Shown: positions 26,070-35,456, counted from the first letter of the stretch. The stretch is 64,000 nucleotides of DNA from Butyrivibrio sp. MC2021 (GCF_000621605.1 NZ_KK211315.1:96720-160719), one strand, 5' to 3'. Numbers and translations: made by a program. The notes: generated from the letters alone by a model not told the origin.

Positions 26070-26340
26070 TTAAAGGGAACCTAAAGATAACCTAAAGATT
26101 TGGAAAAAATAAGTCTTATCGGTAACACCAATCTTCGCAATGATGTCTTTAGCTTTCATTTCTCCGTTTTGAGCCAGCAGAGTAATTGTATCTGTCCGGT
26201 TCTTTCCCGAAGCTGAGACAAAATGGATTGTTGCTTGACATGGCGACTCCCTCTTAATCTGCGTTAGCATTTCAAATTTGCGTTAGATTTTGTTAGTATT
26301 TTACTTTTGTGTTAGATTGCGTTAGGATTCGTTAGTATTA
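26070..26340 (-). pseudogene. Decayed ATPase-derived sequence with GTTAG repeats
   Basis: No intact gene. On the minus strand, codons from 26210 to 26070 give NRTDTITLLAQNGEMKAKDIIAKIGVTDKT, which resembles the C-terminal winged-helix of AlbA_2/AAA-4-type ATP-binding proteins. A second frame starting at ATG 26241 gives MSSNNPFCLSFGKEPDRY, like the first residues of another clostridial AAA family, and stops after 30 codons. Upstream lie six GTTAG copies (plus strand) starting at 26263, 26282, 26292, 26311, 26321 and 26331, spaced 10 or 19 bases. In relatives such repeats code an LTQN-type linker. I read this as a mosaic of gene ends. Confidence 0.5.
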
Positions 26341-26546
26341 TTATCTTTCGCAGCATTATCGCCATCAAACTTAGAGTTATTCTTAGGCTGGTGCCTTGAT
26401 GAAGCCCTGACTACACCTATGACACTAGCAGATCATATGAATAACTATAAGCTATAGTTCAACGTTATCCATAAGAAAGTCGAACAAATCAATAAGCATT
26501 ACTCCCTTCTCATAACAATGGTATAGTCGAAATTTTCCAAAGACTT
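26341..26546. other. Non-coding stretch between ABC loci
   Basis: AT-rich, with scattered stops in all frames. A 32-codon open piece on the minus strand (around 26337-26434) ends in a polar, Asn-rich tail and may be the last trace of another broken gene. No terminator hairpin could be seen for the importer ATPase that ends at 26547. Confidence 0.3.
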
Positions 26547-27347
26547 TTACATATTACTATTTTGCATCTTCTTCACATACTCAATCACATCAAAATCAAA
26601 GGTTTCATTCAAATTATCAGCGGTGAGCATCTCTTTTCTATCCCCATGGAGCGTGAGTCTGCCGTCCTTAAGGTATGCGATCTCGTCCGCCATCTGGGCG
26701 GCCAGAAACAGATCGTGGAAAACGCAGATCATTGTTGGCATGTAGCTCTTGCCATCGGGCATGACCACAGGCTTTTTGCGCCAATCCTCCAGGTAATCCA
26801 TAAGTTCTGACTGAACCTTCATATCAAGGTGGTTCATGGGCTCATCAAGAATAAGGATGGGGCTTCGCTGTGCCATGCATCTCGCGAGCATAACACGCTG
26901 GAGCTGGCCTCCGGAGAGCTTGTTAATGCTCTTCCCCGCGATATCCGTAAGCCCCAGGGACTGCAGCGTCTCTTCCACTATCTCCTTGTCCCTGTTTCGG
27001 CCAAAGGAAGTCCCATCACCCTGATGCATGTATCTTCCCTGCATGACAGTCTCATAAACTGTATAAGAAAAATAAACTTGCGGCTTCTGGGAAAAGAAGC
27101 TGATATAGGAAGCTATCTCTTTTCTCTTCATCTGTCTGAGGTTCTTGCCGGCAATGGTTATATCTCCCGTGCTGTGGATAAAACCGCAGATAGCCCTAAG
27201 GAGCGTGGTCTTGCCGCAGCCGTTGCTGCCAAGAATGCTTAGGCACTTGCCCTCCTCAATGTCCAGAGAAATGTCTTTTATGATGTCTTTGCCGGGCTCG
27301 TAGCCTGCGCTGACGTTTGTTAAGGTAATAATGCTCTTCTTGTCCAT
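26547..27347 (-). CDS. FecE-type ABC importer ATP-binding protein
   Basis: 266 residues with Walker A GSNGCGKTTL, signature LSGGQLQRVMLARCM and Walker B ILILDEPMNHLD, plus a switch His in VFHDL. It belongs to the FecE/BtuD/FhuC group that powers import of ferric siderophores, haem or cobalamin. ATG 27347 follows GAAAGGAGC; its start overlaps the permease stop region by a single intervening base. Third gene of a solute-binding protein, permease, ATPase operon. Confidence 0.9.
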   Translation of the reverse strand: MDKKSIITLTNVSAGYEPGKDIIKDISLDIEEGKCLSILGSNGCGKTTLLRAICGFIHSTGDITIAGKNLRQMKRKEIASYISFFSQKPQVYFSYTVYETVMQGRYMHQGDGTSFGRNRDKEIVEETLQSLGLTDIAGKSINKLSGGQLQRVMLARCMAQRSPILILDEPMNHLDMKVQSELMDYLEDWRKKPVVMPDGKSYMPTMICVFHDLFLAAQMADEIAYLKDGRLTLHGDRKEMLTADNLNETFDFDVIEYVKKMQNSNM

Positions 27348-27348
27348 G

Positions 27349-28380
27349 TCAGCTCCTTTCCTTGAAATATACGAAAAGGAAAAATGGCGCGCCAAACAGG
27401 GCCGTTATGGCTCCTACCGGTATTTCCTGCGGAGCCAGTAGGGTTCTCGCCAGAAGATCCGCAATGCTCATCATAGCGCCTCCCACTATGGCAGTCATAG
27501 GGATCACGACTTTATGAGAAGATCCGAAAACTTTCCTTACAACATGGGGCACCGCCAGGTCCACAAAACCTATAACTCCGGTAAAGCAGACCGCAATTCC
27601 AGTCAGCAGGGATGCGATAATAAGAAGCCTTTTCTTGGTTTTTTTTGCATCCACACCAAGAGCCATGGCGCCTTCATCCCCGAATGTAAGGATGTCCAGC
27701 TCCCTGCAGTACCTTATAGTAAGCACTATTCCAATCAGGAAAACAACCAGTATTACCAGCACATGCTTATATTTCCGCCCGGAAAAAGAACCCATCTGCC
27801 ACAGAATAAGTCTTTGCATATGGCTGTGGCTAAGAGAGCTGAGCATGGTAAGCATGGCATTTACAAACAGTGAAAAAATCATTCCGAAGAGAATGATGGT
27901 ATGATTCTGAAAGCCTGTATCCAGGCGGCCTGCAATAAGAATTACAAGAAGCACCGTCAAAAAGCCGCAGGTAAAGCCCACCACCGGAAGAAGCATGAAA
28001 CCCAGCACGGAGCTGGATATTCCGCTGATGATAATAACTGCTGCCCCTAGGGATGCTCCGGAGGATACGCCCAGTGTATAGGATGAAGCCAGGGGATTTT
28101 GAAGGATTGCCTGAATGATGGCACCACTTACGGACAGCGCAGCGCCCACTAAAAATGCGCACAGCGCTCTTGGGATTCTGATATCCCATAAAATAGAAAT
28201 ATGCGAAGCCTCTATGGAATCATTTATCTTTAGTCCAAAAAGCTTCGCTCCTATGATGTTCAGGGTATCAGGAAGTGAGATTGATACACTTCCTATACAG
28301 ATACCCATAATCAATGCTGCCAGTCCCAAAAGACAGGCAGCACATATTTTGTTTGCAGTTTTTCCAGAGTTTTTTTCCAT
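27349..28380 (-). CDS. FecCD-type ABC importer permease
   Basis: 343 residues with about ten membrane helices. The conserved blocks RIPRALCAFLVGAALSVSGA, GVSSGASLGAA and VPHVVRK are those of FecCD/BtuC permeases. It forms a homodimeric channel for iron-chelates or cobalamin, fed by the lipoprotein encoded upstream. ATG 28380 follows AGGAG. Only 13 bases separate it from the binding-protein gene. Confidence 0.92.
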   Translation of the reverse strand: MEKNSGKTANKICAACLLGLAALIMGICIGSVSISLPDTLNIIGAKLFGLKINDSIEASHISILWDIRIPRALCAFLVGAALSVSGAIIQAILQNPLASSYTLGVSSGASLGAAVIIISGISSSVLGFMLLPVVGFTCGFLTVLLVILIAGRLDTGFQNHTIILFGMIFSLFVNAMLTMLSSLSHSHMQRLILWQMGSFSGRKYKHVLVILVVFLIGIVLTIRYCRELDILTFGDEGAMALGVDAKKTKKRLLIIASLLTGIAVCFTGVIGFVDLAVPHVVRKVFGSSHKVVIPMTAIVGGAMMSIADLLARTLLAPQEIPVGAITALFGAPFFLFVYFKERS

Positions 28381-28393
28381 AAAACTCCTATTC

Positions 28394-29467
28394 TTATGCT
28401 GCAGGCTCTACTTCCTCAGAACCCTCTTCAAATTCTGCATACTGCTCGGGATAAACAGCCTTTGCCATAGCAATAAGCGCTGAAATAACGTGCTGGTTTG
28501 GCTGATTTACCTCGTCGCTGTTAAGCATATATACTTCGCCGTTTGTGATGGCTTTAACATTCTCCCAGCCTTCCATAGTAAGTATAGTATTAATTACGTC
28601 CGGTGTGTACATATCAGCTGTAAGGATCACATCGGGGTTGGCTGCAACTGCTGCCTCTTCTGAAAGAGCTGGCCACTGGTCTGTCTCTGCTGCAGCAACA
28701 TTCTTTGCTCCGATAAGCTCAAGCATTTCATTGATGTAGGTGCCGTTACCTGCTGTGTAGATAACCGGGTTATCTGCAGAAGGTGTGTAAAGCTCGAAAA
28801 GAACGCTCTTTTTCTGGTCCTCAGGGATTGTAGCGCTGATCTCAGCGATCTGATCGATAACAGTCTGCATTTCAGAAACCATGGCCTCTGCCTCAGCCTC
28901 TTTTCCAACTACAAGACCGATGAACTGAATGTCCTCTTCAATTCCCTTAAGGGATGTGCTGCTGGGAATATCTGTGATGCAGGCTCCGGACTCTCTTACT
29001 GACTCATAAACATCGGTGCCGCCTGCCTGGCTCATGCCTGTGGTAAAAATAACATCGGCTGAAAGAGCCACAAGCTGCTCCTGATCGGGAGCCATCATAT
29101 CAAACTGAGGGATATCAGCCTTGAGCTCTGAACCGTAGCTTCCAAAGGAATATGTGTCGCAGGCTACGATGTTATCTGCAAGACCAAGATCTATAAGAAC
29201 TCTTGTGATTGAAGGAGCCATGGAAATAATTGAATCTGTCTTCTCAGGAAGAGTGATCTCATTTCCGCTTCTGTCTGTTACTGTTCCTTCTGCTGCGGTC
29301 TCCGGAGCAGTTTCCTCTACTGTTTCTTCAGCTGCTTCTATTACCGCCTCTTCTACAGCCTCGGTAGTCTCTGTCACTTCCTCAGCGGGAGTCTTAGCAC
29401 CGCATCCTGCAACTGCAGAAAGTGCCAGCACTGCACTCATAATTGTAATAACCAGTTTCTTTTTCAT
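28394..29467 (-). CDS. BtuF/FepB-like substrate-binding lipoprotein
   Basis: 357 residues. A signal peptide ends in lipobox SAVAGC, followed by a Glu/Thr/Ala-rich spacer of about 40 residues and a TroA/BtuF-fold domain (VTDRSGNEITLP, APSITRVLIDLGLADNIVACD, EQLVALSADVIFTTG). It captures an iron complex, haem or cobalamin at the cell surface. The C-terminus ends in a short acidic tail. No cobalamin riboswitch fold or clear Fur box was found in the 124 bases upstream, so the ligand stays open. Confidence 0.88.
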   Translation of the reverse strand: MKKKLVITIMSAVLALSAVAGCGAKTPAEEVTETTEAVEEAVIEAAEETVEETAPETAAEGTVTDRSGNEITLPEKTDSIISMAPSITRVLIDLGLADNIVACDTYSFGSYGSELKADIPQFDMMAPDQEQLVALSADVIFTTGMSQAGGTDVYESVRESGACITDIPSSTSLKGIEEDIQFIGLVVGKEAEAEAMVSEMQTVIDQIAEISATIPEDQKKSVLFELYTPSADNPVIYTAGNGTYINEMLELIGAKNVAAAETDQWPALSEEAAVAANPDVILTADMYTPDVINTILTMEGWENVKAITNGEVYMLNSDEVNQPNQHVISALIAMAKAVYPEQYAEFEEGSEEVEPAA

Positions 29468-29591
29468 AATTTTTCTCCTCTAAACGTTGAAATTTTACAG
29501 GTTCCAAACTATGATAGTACAACATAAAAAATGTTTAGTCCAATTCCTTCTGATAGCAAAGGAAGTCTATGTTCCATTATTCAAACACCTT

Positions 29592-30584
29592 TCAGTGAGA
29601 AGAGTTTGCTGCGGCTGATGAGGTCATAACTACCATCATCATCATGAATACAATTTCCTCTGTAATGATCATTGCGAGGGTGCTCTCCAGAGCTGATGCC
29701 TTTGAAACTGCGTTTTCATCTGCGAAGGTTCCTGCATAAAGGAGTGCTGAGAACATAAGTCTTGTCTTTCCGCTTATATCAAGGCCTCCGAAGCCCTTCT
29801 GCTCCTTGAGAAAAGCAGATGCCTCCACGATATCTTTTACCATCTCTCCGATCTCAGCATTCATTCCTACCAATGCTCCAATTGAAGAAAGTTCATATTC
29901 TTTACCATACTTCACGCCGGCTTCTTTAAATGCATTAAAGATATCAACAGCCTTCTCACACTTCTCATTTGAGCTGCCCTCCTGCATAGTAAGAACCTGT
30001 GCAAGAGAATAAACCGCATTGTCATGGAACATGAAATTCTTCTTGAGATTCTGATAGTTCTGCTCAAGCTCTTCAAGGATTGTCTCCACATCCTTATCTG
30101 TCATAGCAAGAAGAACTGCAAAGCTGGTATCCTCATCAGATGTAAGGAATGGATGCTGCTTCTTCATGCCCTTTAAAAGAGCATCTGTCTTGGCTATGAT
30201 CTCCCTGGCATCTGCTGCTCTTTTCGCATCGCAAATGCTGATGGCGGCAAGTACCATGTATCTTGATCCGAAAATTCTGCCTTCATGAAGCATCTTATAA
30301 ACTGATGCAATGTCATCCATAAATCTCTCAGGATCATCCTTCTGGGCAAGTCTTGAGCTTACAAGTAATTCACAAAGACCTCTGAAATCTGAAAATACGC
30401 CTTCATTCTTTCTAAGAACGCCTCTGCACTCCTTGAGATAATCGATGTCAGCCACCTTGCCTTCCTGGGTGTACACAAGGGCTGATGCTATTTTGAGCAT
30501 TGAATGCTCAAGCACAAATCCCTTGCTGATAAGATTTCTGTTCTCTGCCAAAAGATCGCATTTTGTCTGTAATATGTTATTCAT
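29592..30584 (-). CDS. DUF4003-family protein
   Basis: 330 residues, almost all helical and soluble until the methionine-rich C-terminus (VFMMMMVVMTSS). It matches the DUF4003 pattern I know (VLEHSMLKIASALVY near the start, FRGLCELLVSSRLA, YMVLAAISI). The role of DUF4003 is unknown. ATG 30584 has GGAGGAGC just before it; the frame to 30620 lies upstream of that site. It is the third gene behind an XRE regulator and a membrane protein, all close together, so these three form one unit. Confidence 0.8.
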   Translation of the reverse strand: MNNILQTKCDLLAENRNLISKGFVLEHSMLKIASALVYTQEGKVADIDYLKECRGVLRKNEGVFSDFRGLCELLVSSRLAQKDDPERFMDDIASVYKMLHEGRIFGSRYMVLAAISICDAKRAADAREIIAKTDALLKGMKKQHPFLTSDEDTSFAVLLAMTDKDVETILEELEQNYQNLKKNFMFHDNAVYSLAQVLTMQEGSSNEKCEKAVDIFNAFKEAGVKYGKEYELSSIGALVGMNAEIGEMVKDIVEASAFLKEQKGFGGLDISGKTRLMFSALLYAGTFADENAVSKASALESTLAMIITEEIVFMMMMVVMTSSAAANSSH

Positions 30585-30620
30585 AGCTGCTCCTCCGTAT
30601 GGTGATTGTGATGTTATCAA

Positions 30621-30812
30621 TTATTCCCAGAAAAGATCATCAAGTGTCTTATCCAGGGCCTTACATATTGAAATACAAAGATTGATGGTGGGATTGTAAT
30701 CCCCTTTTTCTATAGCACTTATTGTCTGTCTTGATACTCCGCATAGGGCTGCCAGCTGGTCCTGGGAAAGATCCTTACCGGCTCTTGCGGACTTAAGTTT
30801 TAAATTCTTCAT
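30621..30812 (-). CDS. Small XRE-family repressor
   Basis: 63 residues forming one helix-turn-helix of the Xre type (LSQDQLAALCGVSRQTISAIEKG), ending in DDLFWE like the minimal repressors of the YozG class. Such regulators often stand beside a membrane protein with a DERQ motif, as here. Start ATG 30812 follows GAGGAGG and is 3 bases from the membrane protein stop. Likely regulates its own operon. Confidence 0.9.
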   Translation of the reverse strand: MKNLKLKSARAGKDLSQDQLAALCGVSRQTISAIEKGDYNPTINLCISICKALDKTLDDLFWE

Positions 30813-30815
30813 AAC

Positions 30816-31340
30816 TTAGTCCTCCTCTTCCCTTGAATCTGCTATTTTCTTTACAAGTAAAGTGCATCCTATAAGTGCCATCCAGATCACTACAATAATA
30901 TTGGTGATGGGAAGTGACCCAACGCCTTCTGCCTTGATGGATCCGTTAAGGAATCCGGCTACTATGGGAATGAGGTTGATCACAAAAAGAACTGCAAATA
31001 TGATCAGATAGCTCTTCTTGTTATTGTTCATTCCCCAGTATGCGTCATTCCAGATACTGTAAACGCAAAGTACAAGGCATCCTGCCAAAATGGCTATGAA
31101 ATGAAGCAGATAATCTGCAAAAGGAAGGCTTACCTGCCCGATTCCCAGGCAGATCAAAATCGCTTCACAGGTGATCATTGTATAGAAACCATATTTATAT
31201 CCTTTATTAAGGATATTCTGCTGTCTCTCATCGTATTGTGTCTTAATTTTCTTATCCTTATTGGCAAACTTAATAATTATCATTGCTACAAGAAGACCTA
31301 CCAATAATCCAACTGCTGCAAAAGCTGATACTGCGAACAT
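30816..31340 (-). CDS. DERQ-motif membrane protein
   Basis: 174 residues with five hydrophobic segments and the short motif YDERQQNILNKGYKYGF after the first helix, which marks a group of Firmicutes membrane proteins encoded with small XRE regulators. The function is unknown; some are thought to affect antibiotic or stress responses. ATG 31340 has GGAGGT 5 bases upstream; longer frames lack one. First gene of the operon with the XRE and DUF4003 genes. Confidence 0.75.
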   Translation of the reverse strand: MFAVSAFAAVGLLVGLLVAMIIIKFANKDKKIKTQYDERQQNILNKGYKYGFYTMITCEAILICLGIGQVSLPFADYLLHFIAILAGCLVLCVYSIWNDAYWGMNNNKKSYLIIFAVLFVINLIPIVAGFLNGSIKAEGVGSLPITNIIVVIWMALIGCTLLVKKIADSREEED

Positions 31341-31571
31341 TACTCTACCTCCTCGCTTCTTAGTGAAAATTGTTATCTGTGATTTTATAATAATCTCGTA
31401 ATAGAATAATGTCAAGTATATTTTACATTTTTCTTTTCATGGTGGCATTTTGCTTGTTACAGCTGCAATAAAAAACATCATCCTGCTCATGGACATATTG
31501 CAAAAATGCTTCAGAATATGTATGATAAAACGCTAGTAAATCAAGAAAAATAAAGGAAGTGGATAGTTAAA

Positions 31572-32615
31572 ATGAGTTATTTTTCAGGTGCATCTACCGT
31601 ACATTTGGTAAATTTAATAAAAAATAAGAATGAAGAAAAGGGAAATAAGAAGTTGGCCCAGTCTTCTGCGGATCAATTTGAATGTGCTGCCGACGGCTAT
31701 AGCATCGCCTTTGTCATCTTTGGACTGTTCTTTGCGATTCTTACTGCAATCAGCGTCATTTGCCTTTTTCGAGATGTTGAGGATGCTGTAGTGGCCATAT
31801 TTGTCTTTGGGGTAATAACGCTGCTTAGCTTCTTTGCAGCCTGGGCAACTTCCCATCACAGGCTGATCGTCGAGGGAAATGAAGCCACCTATGTGAATGT
31901 ATGGGGCATCACAAAGAAATTTCCATTTTCTGATGTGACCAAATGCCTTACCACTGAGCAGTCCCTTAGTCTTTATATCGAAAATAAAAAGGTAGTCACC
32001 TTAAGCAAAGACGTGTACGGCCTGAAATTTCTCCAGGAGCGTTGCAAAAAAGACGGCATAGAATGGGGCAATAAAAGCCGCGCGGGCATCACAAAGTTTA
32101 CGCTGGTCTGGCATGCATCAAGAACCCTGGCGCTGATCCTTTTCTGGGCAACAGTGGGAATTGTAGTACTTATGGTCGTGATAAGTATCTCTTCCGGTAA
32201 AAATCCTCTTGATCAAATTGTTCTTCTTTTGGAATTGACTCTTTATATTGCGGGAATGTTTGGCTGTATGTTCCTGGGTTTCATGCTCTATTTTGCCCTT
32301 GGGTTAAAAGAGGTAAAAGTCATAGAAAAGGGCCTGGGCCTGTCCTTCCGTGAGGAGATGGCCAAAAGAGGCGCCACAGGCCGAGAGTACCAGGATGAGG
32401 AATGGTTTGTGGAAACAGCCCCGGGAAAGATCGAGGTGCTGAATCGCAGATTTATTAAAGCGTGGCTCGGAATTAAAGATAATCGTTCCGGAAGAGTCAC
32501 AAACTATCATATTGAATTTATTGATATTAATGGCAAAAAAAGATCCATCGGCGGCCATTATTTAGAATATGCCAAGAGAATGGACAATTGGTACTTTAAG
32601 AAAAATGACAATTAA
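31572..32615 (+). CDS. Membrane protein with PH-like region
   Basis: 347 residues. Hydrophobic pairs near 45-95 and 175-240 frame a soluble segment that resembles bacterial PH domains (HHRLIVEGNEATYVNVWG, then FSDVTKC). A second soluble part follows after 245 (AKRGATGREYQDEEWFVETAPGKIEVLN in several pieces). Function unknown. ATG follows AAAGGAAGTGG. It diverges from the DERQ gene across 230 AT-rich bases and its stop overlaps the RelA/SpoT gene's stop by 4 bases on the other strand. Confidence 0.6.
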   Translation: MSYFSGASTVHLVNLIKNKNEEKGNKKLAQSSADQFECAADGYSIAFVIFGLFFAILTAISVICLFRDVEDAVVAIFVFGVITLLSFFAAWATSHHRLIVEGNEATYVNVWGITKKFPFSDVTKCLTTEQSLSLYIENKKVVTLSKDVYGLKFLQERCKKDGIEWGNKSRAGITKFTLVWHASRTLALILFWATVGIVVLMVVISISSGKNPLDQIVLLLELTLYIAGMFGCMFLGFMLYFALGLKEVKVIEKGLGLSFREEMAKRGATGREYQDEEWFVETAPGKIEVLNRRFIKAWLGIKDNRSGRVTNYHIEFIDINGKKRSIGGHYLEYAKRMDNWYFKKNDN

Positions 32616-33601
32616 TCAATAACATCATTCTGGAAGCGGGACAGATGCTCGAAGGGCAGGATAAGTCTTCCTCTGTACAGGCCGCAGCCATCGTTTATCA
32701 GACTGTTGTTGATGGCGCCGAACATGTTGACATCAATCTTGGAGAGCTCCAGCTGCTGAAGTAACATTCCCCTCTCGTAGGCCTCATCAAAATAGACGCA
32801 CTCTCCCTGGGGAATCTTATCTCTTCTGGCCCGCTCCTTTTGCTGTCTCTTTTCATATCCAAGGTGGTTAGCCGGACCGATCTCAGCATAATCATCCATA
32901 TCCTTGGTACGAAGCTGAACCTCCACATAGCTTCTGGATTCATTGTCATACAGAGTGATGTGAAGGGACTGATAGCCGTAGGGGCTGGGATTACTGATGA
33001 AGTCCTTGAAATAGGGTCTGACTGATTTATTTATCCGGTCTGAAATAAGGTCCACATCCATAGTGGAGACTTCAGCACAAAAGCCCACTCTCTCAAGGAA
33101 ATCCGGAAGAATATTTGCAATCTCATAGAGGTATTTCAGTTCTGTTTCTGTTCTGTCTTCATTTTCATCCACATGGCACTTTGGCATGGAGATGACTATC
33201 CTGTATGCTATAAGGTCCCTGAAATGCTCAATCTTACTCTTTATCTCAGCCGGCTCCGGGAAACTTCCATTCTTTTTATAATAATCGTAGATTGTCCCAA
33301 CGATATAGGCGTTGAATTTCTCTTCCGCCCTGATAAGTGATTTTATCCTTCCCTTAAAAGTAAACGCCAGATGCGGATACTGCTTGGTCATATACTTATA
33401 GAACTCGCGGATCCTCTGGGACTGGGATGTCAAAAAGTCATTATGAACCAGGAGTTCTTCCATCCGGAGGAGAAAATTGCTATGCAGCATGTCCACTGTA
33501 TTTCCCGTCACTATGGAAGACCCCTTCAGATCCTGTGAGTACTTCTGTATGATCTTAAGAACAGTATCACCATTGTAGAGATAGTCATTTAGAGTAACCA
33601 T
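32612..33601 (-). CDS. RelA/SpoT-domain (p)ppGpp synthetase-like protein
   Basis: 329 residues centred on a RelA/SpoT nucleotidyltransferase domain: RIKSLIRAEEKFNAY, FRDLIAYRIVIS, YGYQSLHITL and VEVQLRTKDMDDYAEIG follow the family order, including the GYQSLH and EVQLRT motifs. No HD hydrolase, TGS or ACT domain is visible, so it would act as a small alarmone synthetase, although its N-terminal 100 and C-terminal 60 residues are extra to typical RelQ/RelP (about 210). It transfers pyrophosphate from ATP to GDP or GTP. ATG follows GGAGGTG. Confidence 0.85.
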   Translation of the reverse strand: MVTLNDYLYNGDTVLKIIQKYSQDLKGSSIVTGNTVDMLHSNFLLRMEELLVHNDFLTSQSQRIREFYKYMTKQYPHLAFTFKGRIKSLIRAEEKFNAYIVGTIYDYYKKNGSFPEPAEIKSKIEHFRDLIAYRIVISMPKCHVDENEDRTETELKYLYEIANILPDFLERVGFCAEVSTMDVDLISDRINKSVRPYFKDFISNPSPYGYQSLHITLYDNESRSYVEVQLRTKDMDDYAEIGPANHLGYEKRQQKERARRDKIPQGECVYFDEAYERGMLLQQLELSKIDVNMFGAINNSLINDGCGLYRGRLILPFEHLSRFQNDVID

Positions 33602-33622
33602 ACTGTCACCTCCAAAAAAATA

Positions 33623-33655
33623 AGCAAAGATGCCCTGACCTTAAGCACCTTTGCT
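33623..33655 (-). terminator. Bidirectional terminator between RelA and GNAT-Nudix genes
   Basis: An 11-base stem with one G-U pair (33623-33633 with 33645-33655) and an 11-base loop. The minus strand continues TATTTTTTT, the plus strand CTTCTTTTTCT. It ends transcripts of the GNAT-Nudix gene ahead of the RelA/SpoT start. Confidence 0.8.
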
Positions 33656-33689
33656 CTTCTTTTTCTATAATATCACAATTGTATTTCCG

Positions 33690-34772
33690 TTACAGTCTTT
33701 TCTCGATATCTTCCAGTCCCCGGCAGAATTCCTCATCGTTGTGGTCTCTGACATGTTCAAGGAATTCATGAAAAGGCATTACCTTAACATCATTTACTTC
33801 ATAGGTGTTGAACTTAAAGCCATCCTTCGGAACTTCAACTCTGCACATGAAAATAGAGGCCAGAAGGCCTGTTCCGTCGTCCCATTCCTTGATATATTCA
33901 AAGGCAAGCTCCATATCTTCCGGCGGAACCGTTATTGAAAGCTCCTCTTCAACTTCCCTGCAGGCCGCTTCCTTAGGGGACTCACCGCTTTTTACTCCGC
34001 CACCTGTCATATCCCACTTGCCGGCGTAATACTTTGCCTTGAGGGAGCGTTGCTGGACTATATATTGGCCCTCGCCCTTACCGGTTTTAGGACTGTCTAC
34101 AGTCTTCATAATGACAAGAACATGCTGTATATACTCTCCGGGAAGTCTCGGAGTATGCTTAGGAACTGCTTCCTTTATAATTGACCCATCTCTGGAAAAA
34201 ATGTCGATGTATTCATTCAGGCTCAAATTCTTCTCAAACATCTCCTTTGGCAGCATCACGCGATAAAACTCCTGATACAGCTTCCAAAGCTTATCATGAT
34301 CCTCCTTCTGCTGCGGTCCCATCCTCAAAATTCTGAAGGGCACTCCAAAACATTTTACTCTGAGTCCTGTATCTGTGCAGCCATTCCTCAGGTAAAAATT
34401 ATAACGCCTTGTCTGCAGATCTTTTTCCGAAGCCGCCTCTGCATAGTCAGGATCCTCCACTTCAACTATGACATTATCTGCATCCTTCAGGTTATTGGCA
34501 ATTAGCATAACCGCAGTGCTTCCGACGCCTTTATTTCTCATATCCGAATGAACCGCAAGATAATCCAAAAGATAGTCGCTGCCAAGTTTGACAAAAAAAG
34601 CATATCCAATAAGCTCTGAATCCTCAAACAGCCCACAAGGTTCATATATTCCTTTATCAATGCCTTGGAGAATCGCCTTAAGAGGCTTAATCTCATCTGC
34701 CGGAAAATCCTCCTGCATCTTTGTCTTATATATTTCTTCGACCTGTGATTTATCTAGTCTTTCTAAACGCAT
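33690..34772 (-). CDS. GNAT acetyltransferase fused to Nudix hydrolase
   Basis: 360 residues. Residues 1-165 form a GNAT domain (LDYLAVHSDMRNKGVGSTAV holds the acetyl-CoA loop RxxGxG). Residues from about 215 form a Nudix domain with the complete box GGGVKSGESPKEAACREVEEEL and the spacing GX5EX7REUXEEXGU apart from a Leu-Ser end. The Nudix half probably clears modified nucleotides. Such fusions are known in clostridia but their joint role is not. ATG 34772 is chosen for the AAGGGGC before it. Confidence 0.85.
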   Translation of the reverse strand: MRLERLDKSQVEEIYKTKMQEDFPADEIKPLKAILQGIDKGIYEPCGLFEDSELIGYAFFVKLGSDYLLDYLAVHSDMRNKGVGSTAVMLIANNLKDADNVIVEVEDPDYAEAASEKDLQTRRYNFYLRNGCTDTGLRVKCFGVPFRILRMGPQQKEDHDKLWKLYQEFYRVMLPKEMFEKNLSLNEYIDIFSRDGSIIKEAVPKHTPRLPGEYIQHVLVIMKTVDSPKTGKGEGQYIVQQRSLKAKYYAGKWDMTGGGVKSGESPKEAACREVEEELSITVPPEDMELAFEYIKEWDDGTGLLASIFMCRVEVPKDGFKFNTYEVNDVKVMPFHEFLEHVRDHNDEEFCRGLEDIEKRL

Positions 34773-34794
34773 AAAACTGCCCCTTACTTCTGTT

Positions 34795-35319
34795 CTATCT
34801 CTTTTTCCTGGCACTTATAGAATAAAGACTTAGGAGATTCTTTGTTTCCTCGTCAGTTGTTGGAACATTTTTCTCTTCGAGAAAGAGGCAAAGCTGCTCA
34901 AAATTCTCCATTTCGTCTTCAATAACCTTTATACTTTCCCCTTTAACATTGATCTTCATGATGTACCTATTTTTAGGAGCATATCTTGACGAATCATGAT
35001 GGCGCCCAAAAGTAACGCCTGTTATCTCTGAAACATCCACTACCATCATGGGTTTTCGCAGCCTTTTTATAGTTATGCCATTATGATCTACAATAAGAGT
35101 CAGTGCAACAGAATATTCCAGACAATAGACTCCCCATGCCATCCATCCGGCTCCCACAAGAAAAAGGATAATTGCTAAAATTACATCAATTGAAATACTA
35201 AATGAAAGCAGAATATACCATACGCCAATAATACATGCAACTATTGCACCTATAAGCATCCAAATCAGTACATTATATGTTTTTTGAATATTTCCTTTAC
35301 AACTCACAATAAAGTTCAT
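34795..35319 (-). CDS. Membrane protein with C-terminal PH-like domain
   Basis: 174 residues: two close membrane helices (about 18-40 and 45-65), then a soluble domain (LIVDHNGITIKRLRKPMMVVDVSEITGVTF in parts) with a YcxB/PH-like beta pattern and an acidic-basic tail. Family not firmly recognised. ATG 35319 follows GAGGTGAG. It lies 22 bases upstream of the GNAT-Nudix gene, so the two probably share an mRNA. Confidence 0.55.
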   Translation of the reverse strand: MNFIVSCKGNIQKTYNVLIWMLIGAIVACIIGVWYILLSFSISIDVILAIILFLVGAGWMAWGVYCLEYSVALTLIVDHNGITIKRLRKPMMVVDVSEITGVTFGRHHDSSRYAPKNRYIMKINVKGESIKVIEDEMENFEQLCLFLEEKNVPTTDEETKNLLSLYSISARKKR

Positions 35320-35432
35320 TACTCACCTCTTTTGTATTATAACGCTGGCTTACCACAAGCACAGCAAGAAAAATTTTATAAAGTGTTCGATTGCAACATC
35401 CAGATTCGGAGAGTATTATGATTAATACACAA

Positions 35433-35456
35433 ATATATGTTCGGAACATATATTCG
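35433..35456 (+). promoter_or_regulatory. LexA-box candidate before uvrX
   Basis: GGAACATATATTCG at 35443-35456 matches the Gram-positive LexA consensus CGAACNNNNGTTCG at most positions, differing at one base in each half. It overlaps a palindrome of 10-base arms (35433-35442 and 35444-35453). It lies 20 bases before the polymerase start, right for repression. This predicts SOS induction of uvrX-yolD. Confidence 0.65.

Noticed and set aside
26260..26340. CRISPR-like array
   Set aside because: The GTTAG units are only five or six bases long with uneven spacing, and there are no spacers of normal length.
29468..29591. Possible cobalamin riboswitch before the importer operon
   Set aside because: Only 124 bases are available and no B12-box-like or kissing-loop layout was found.
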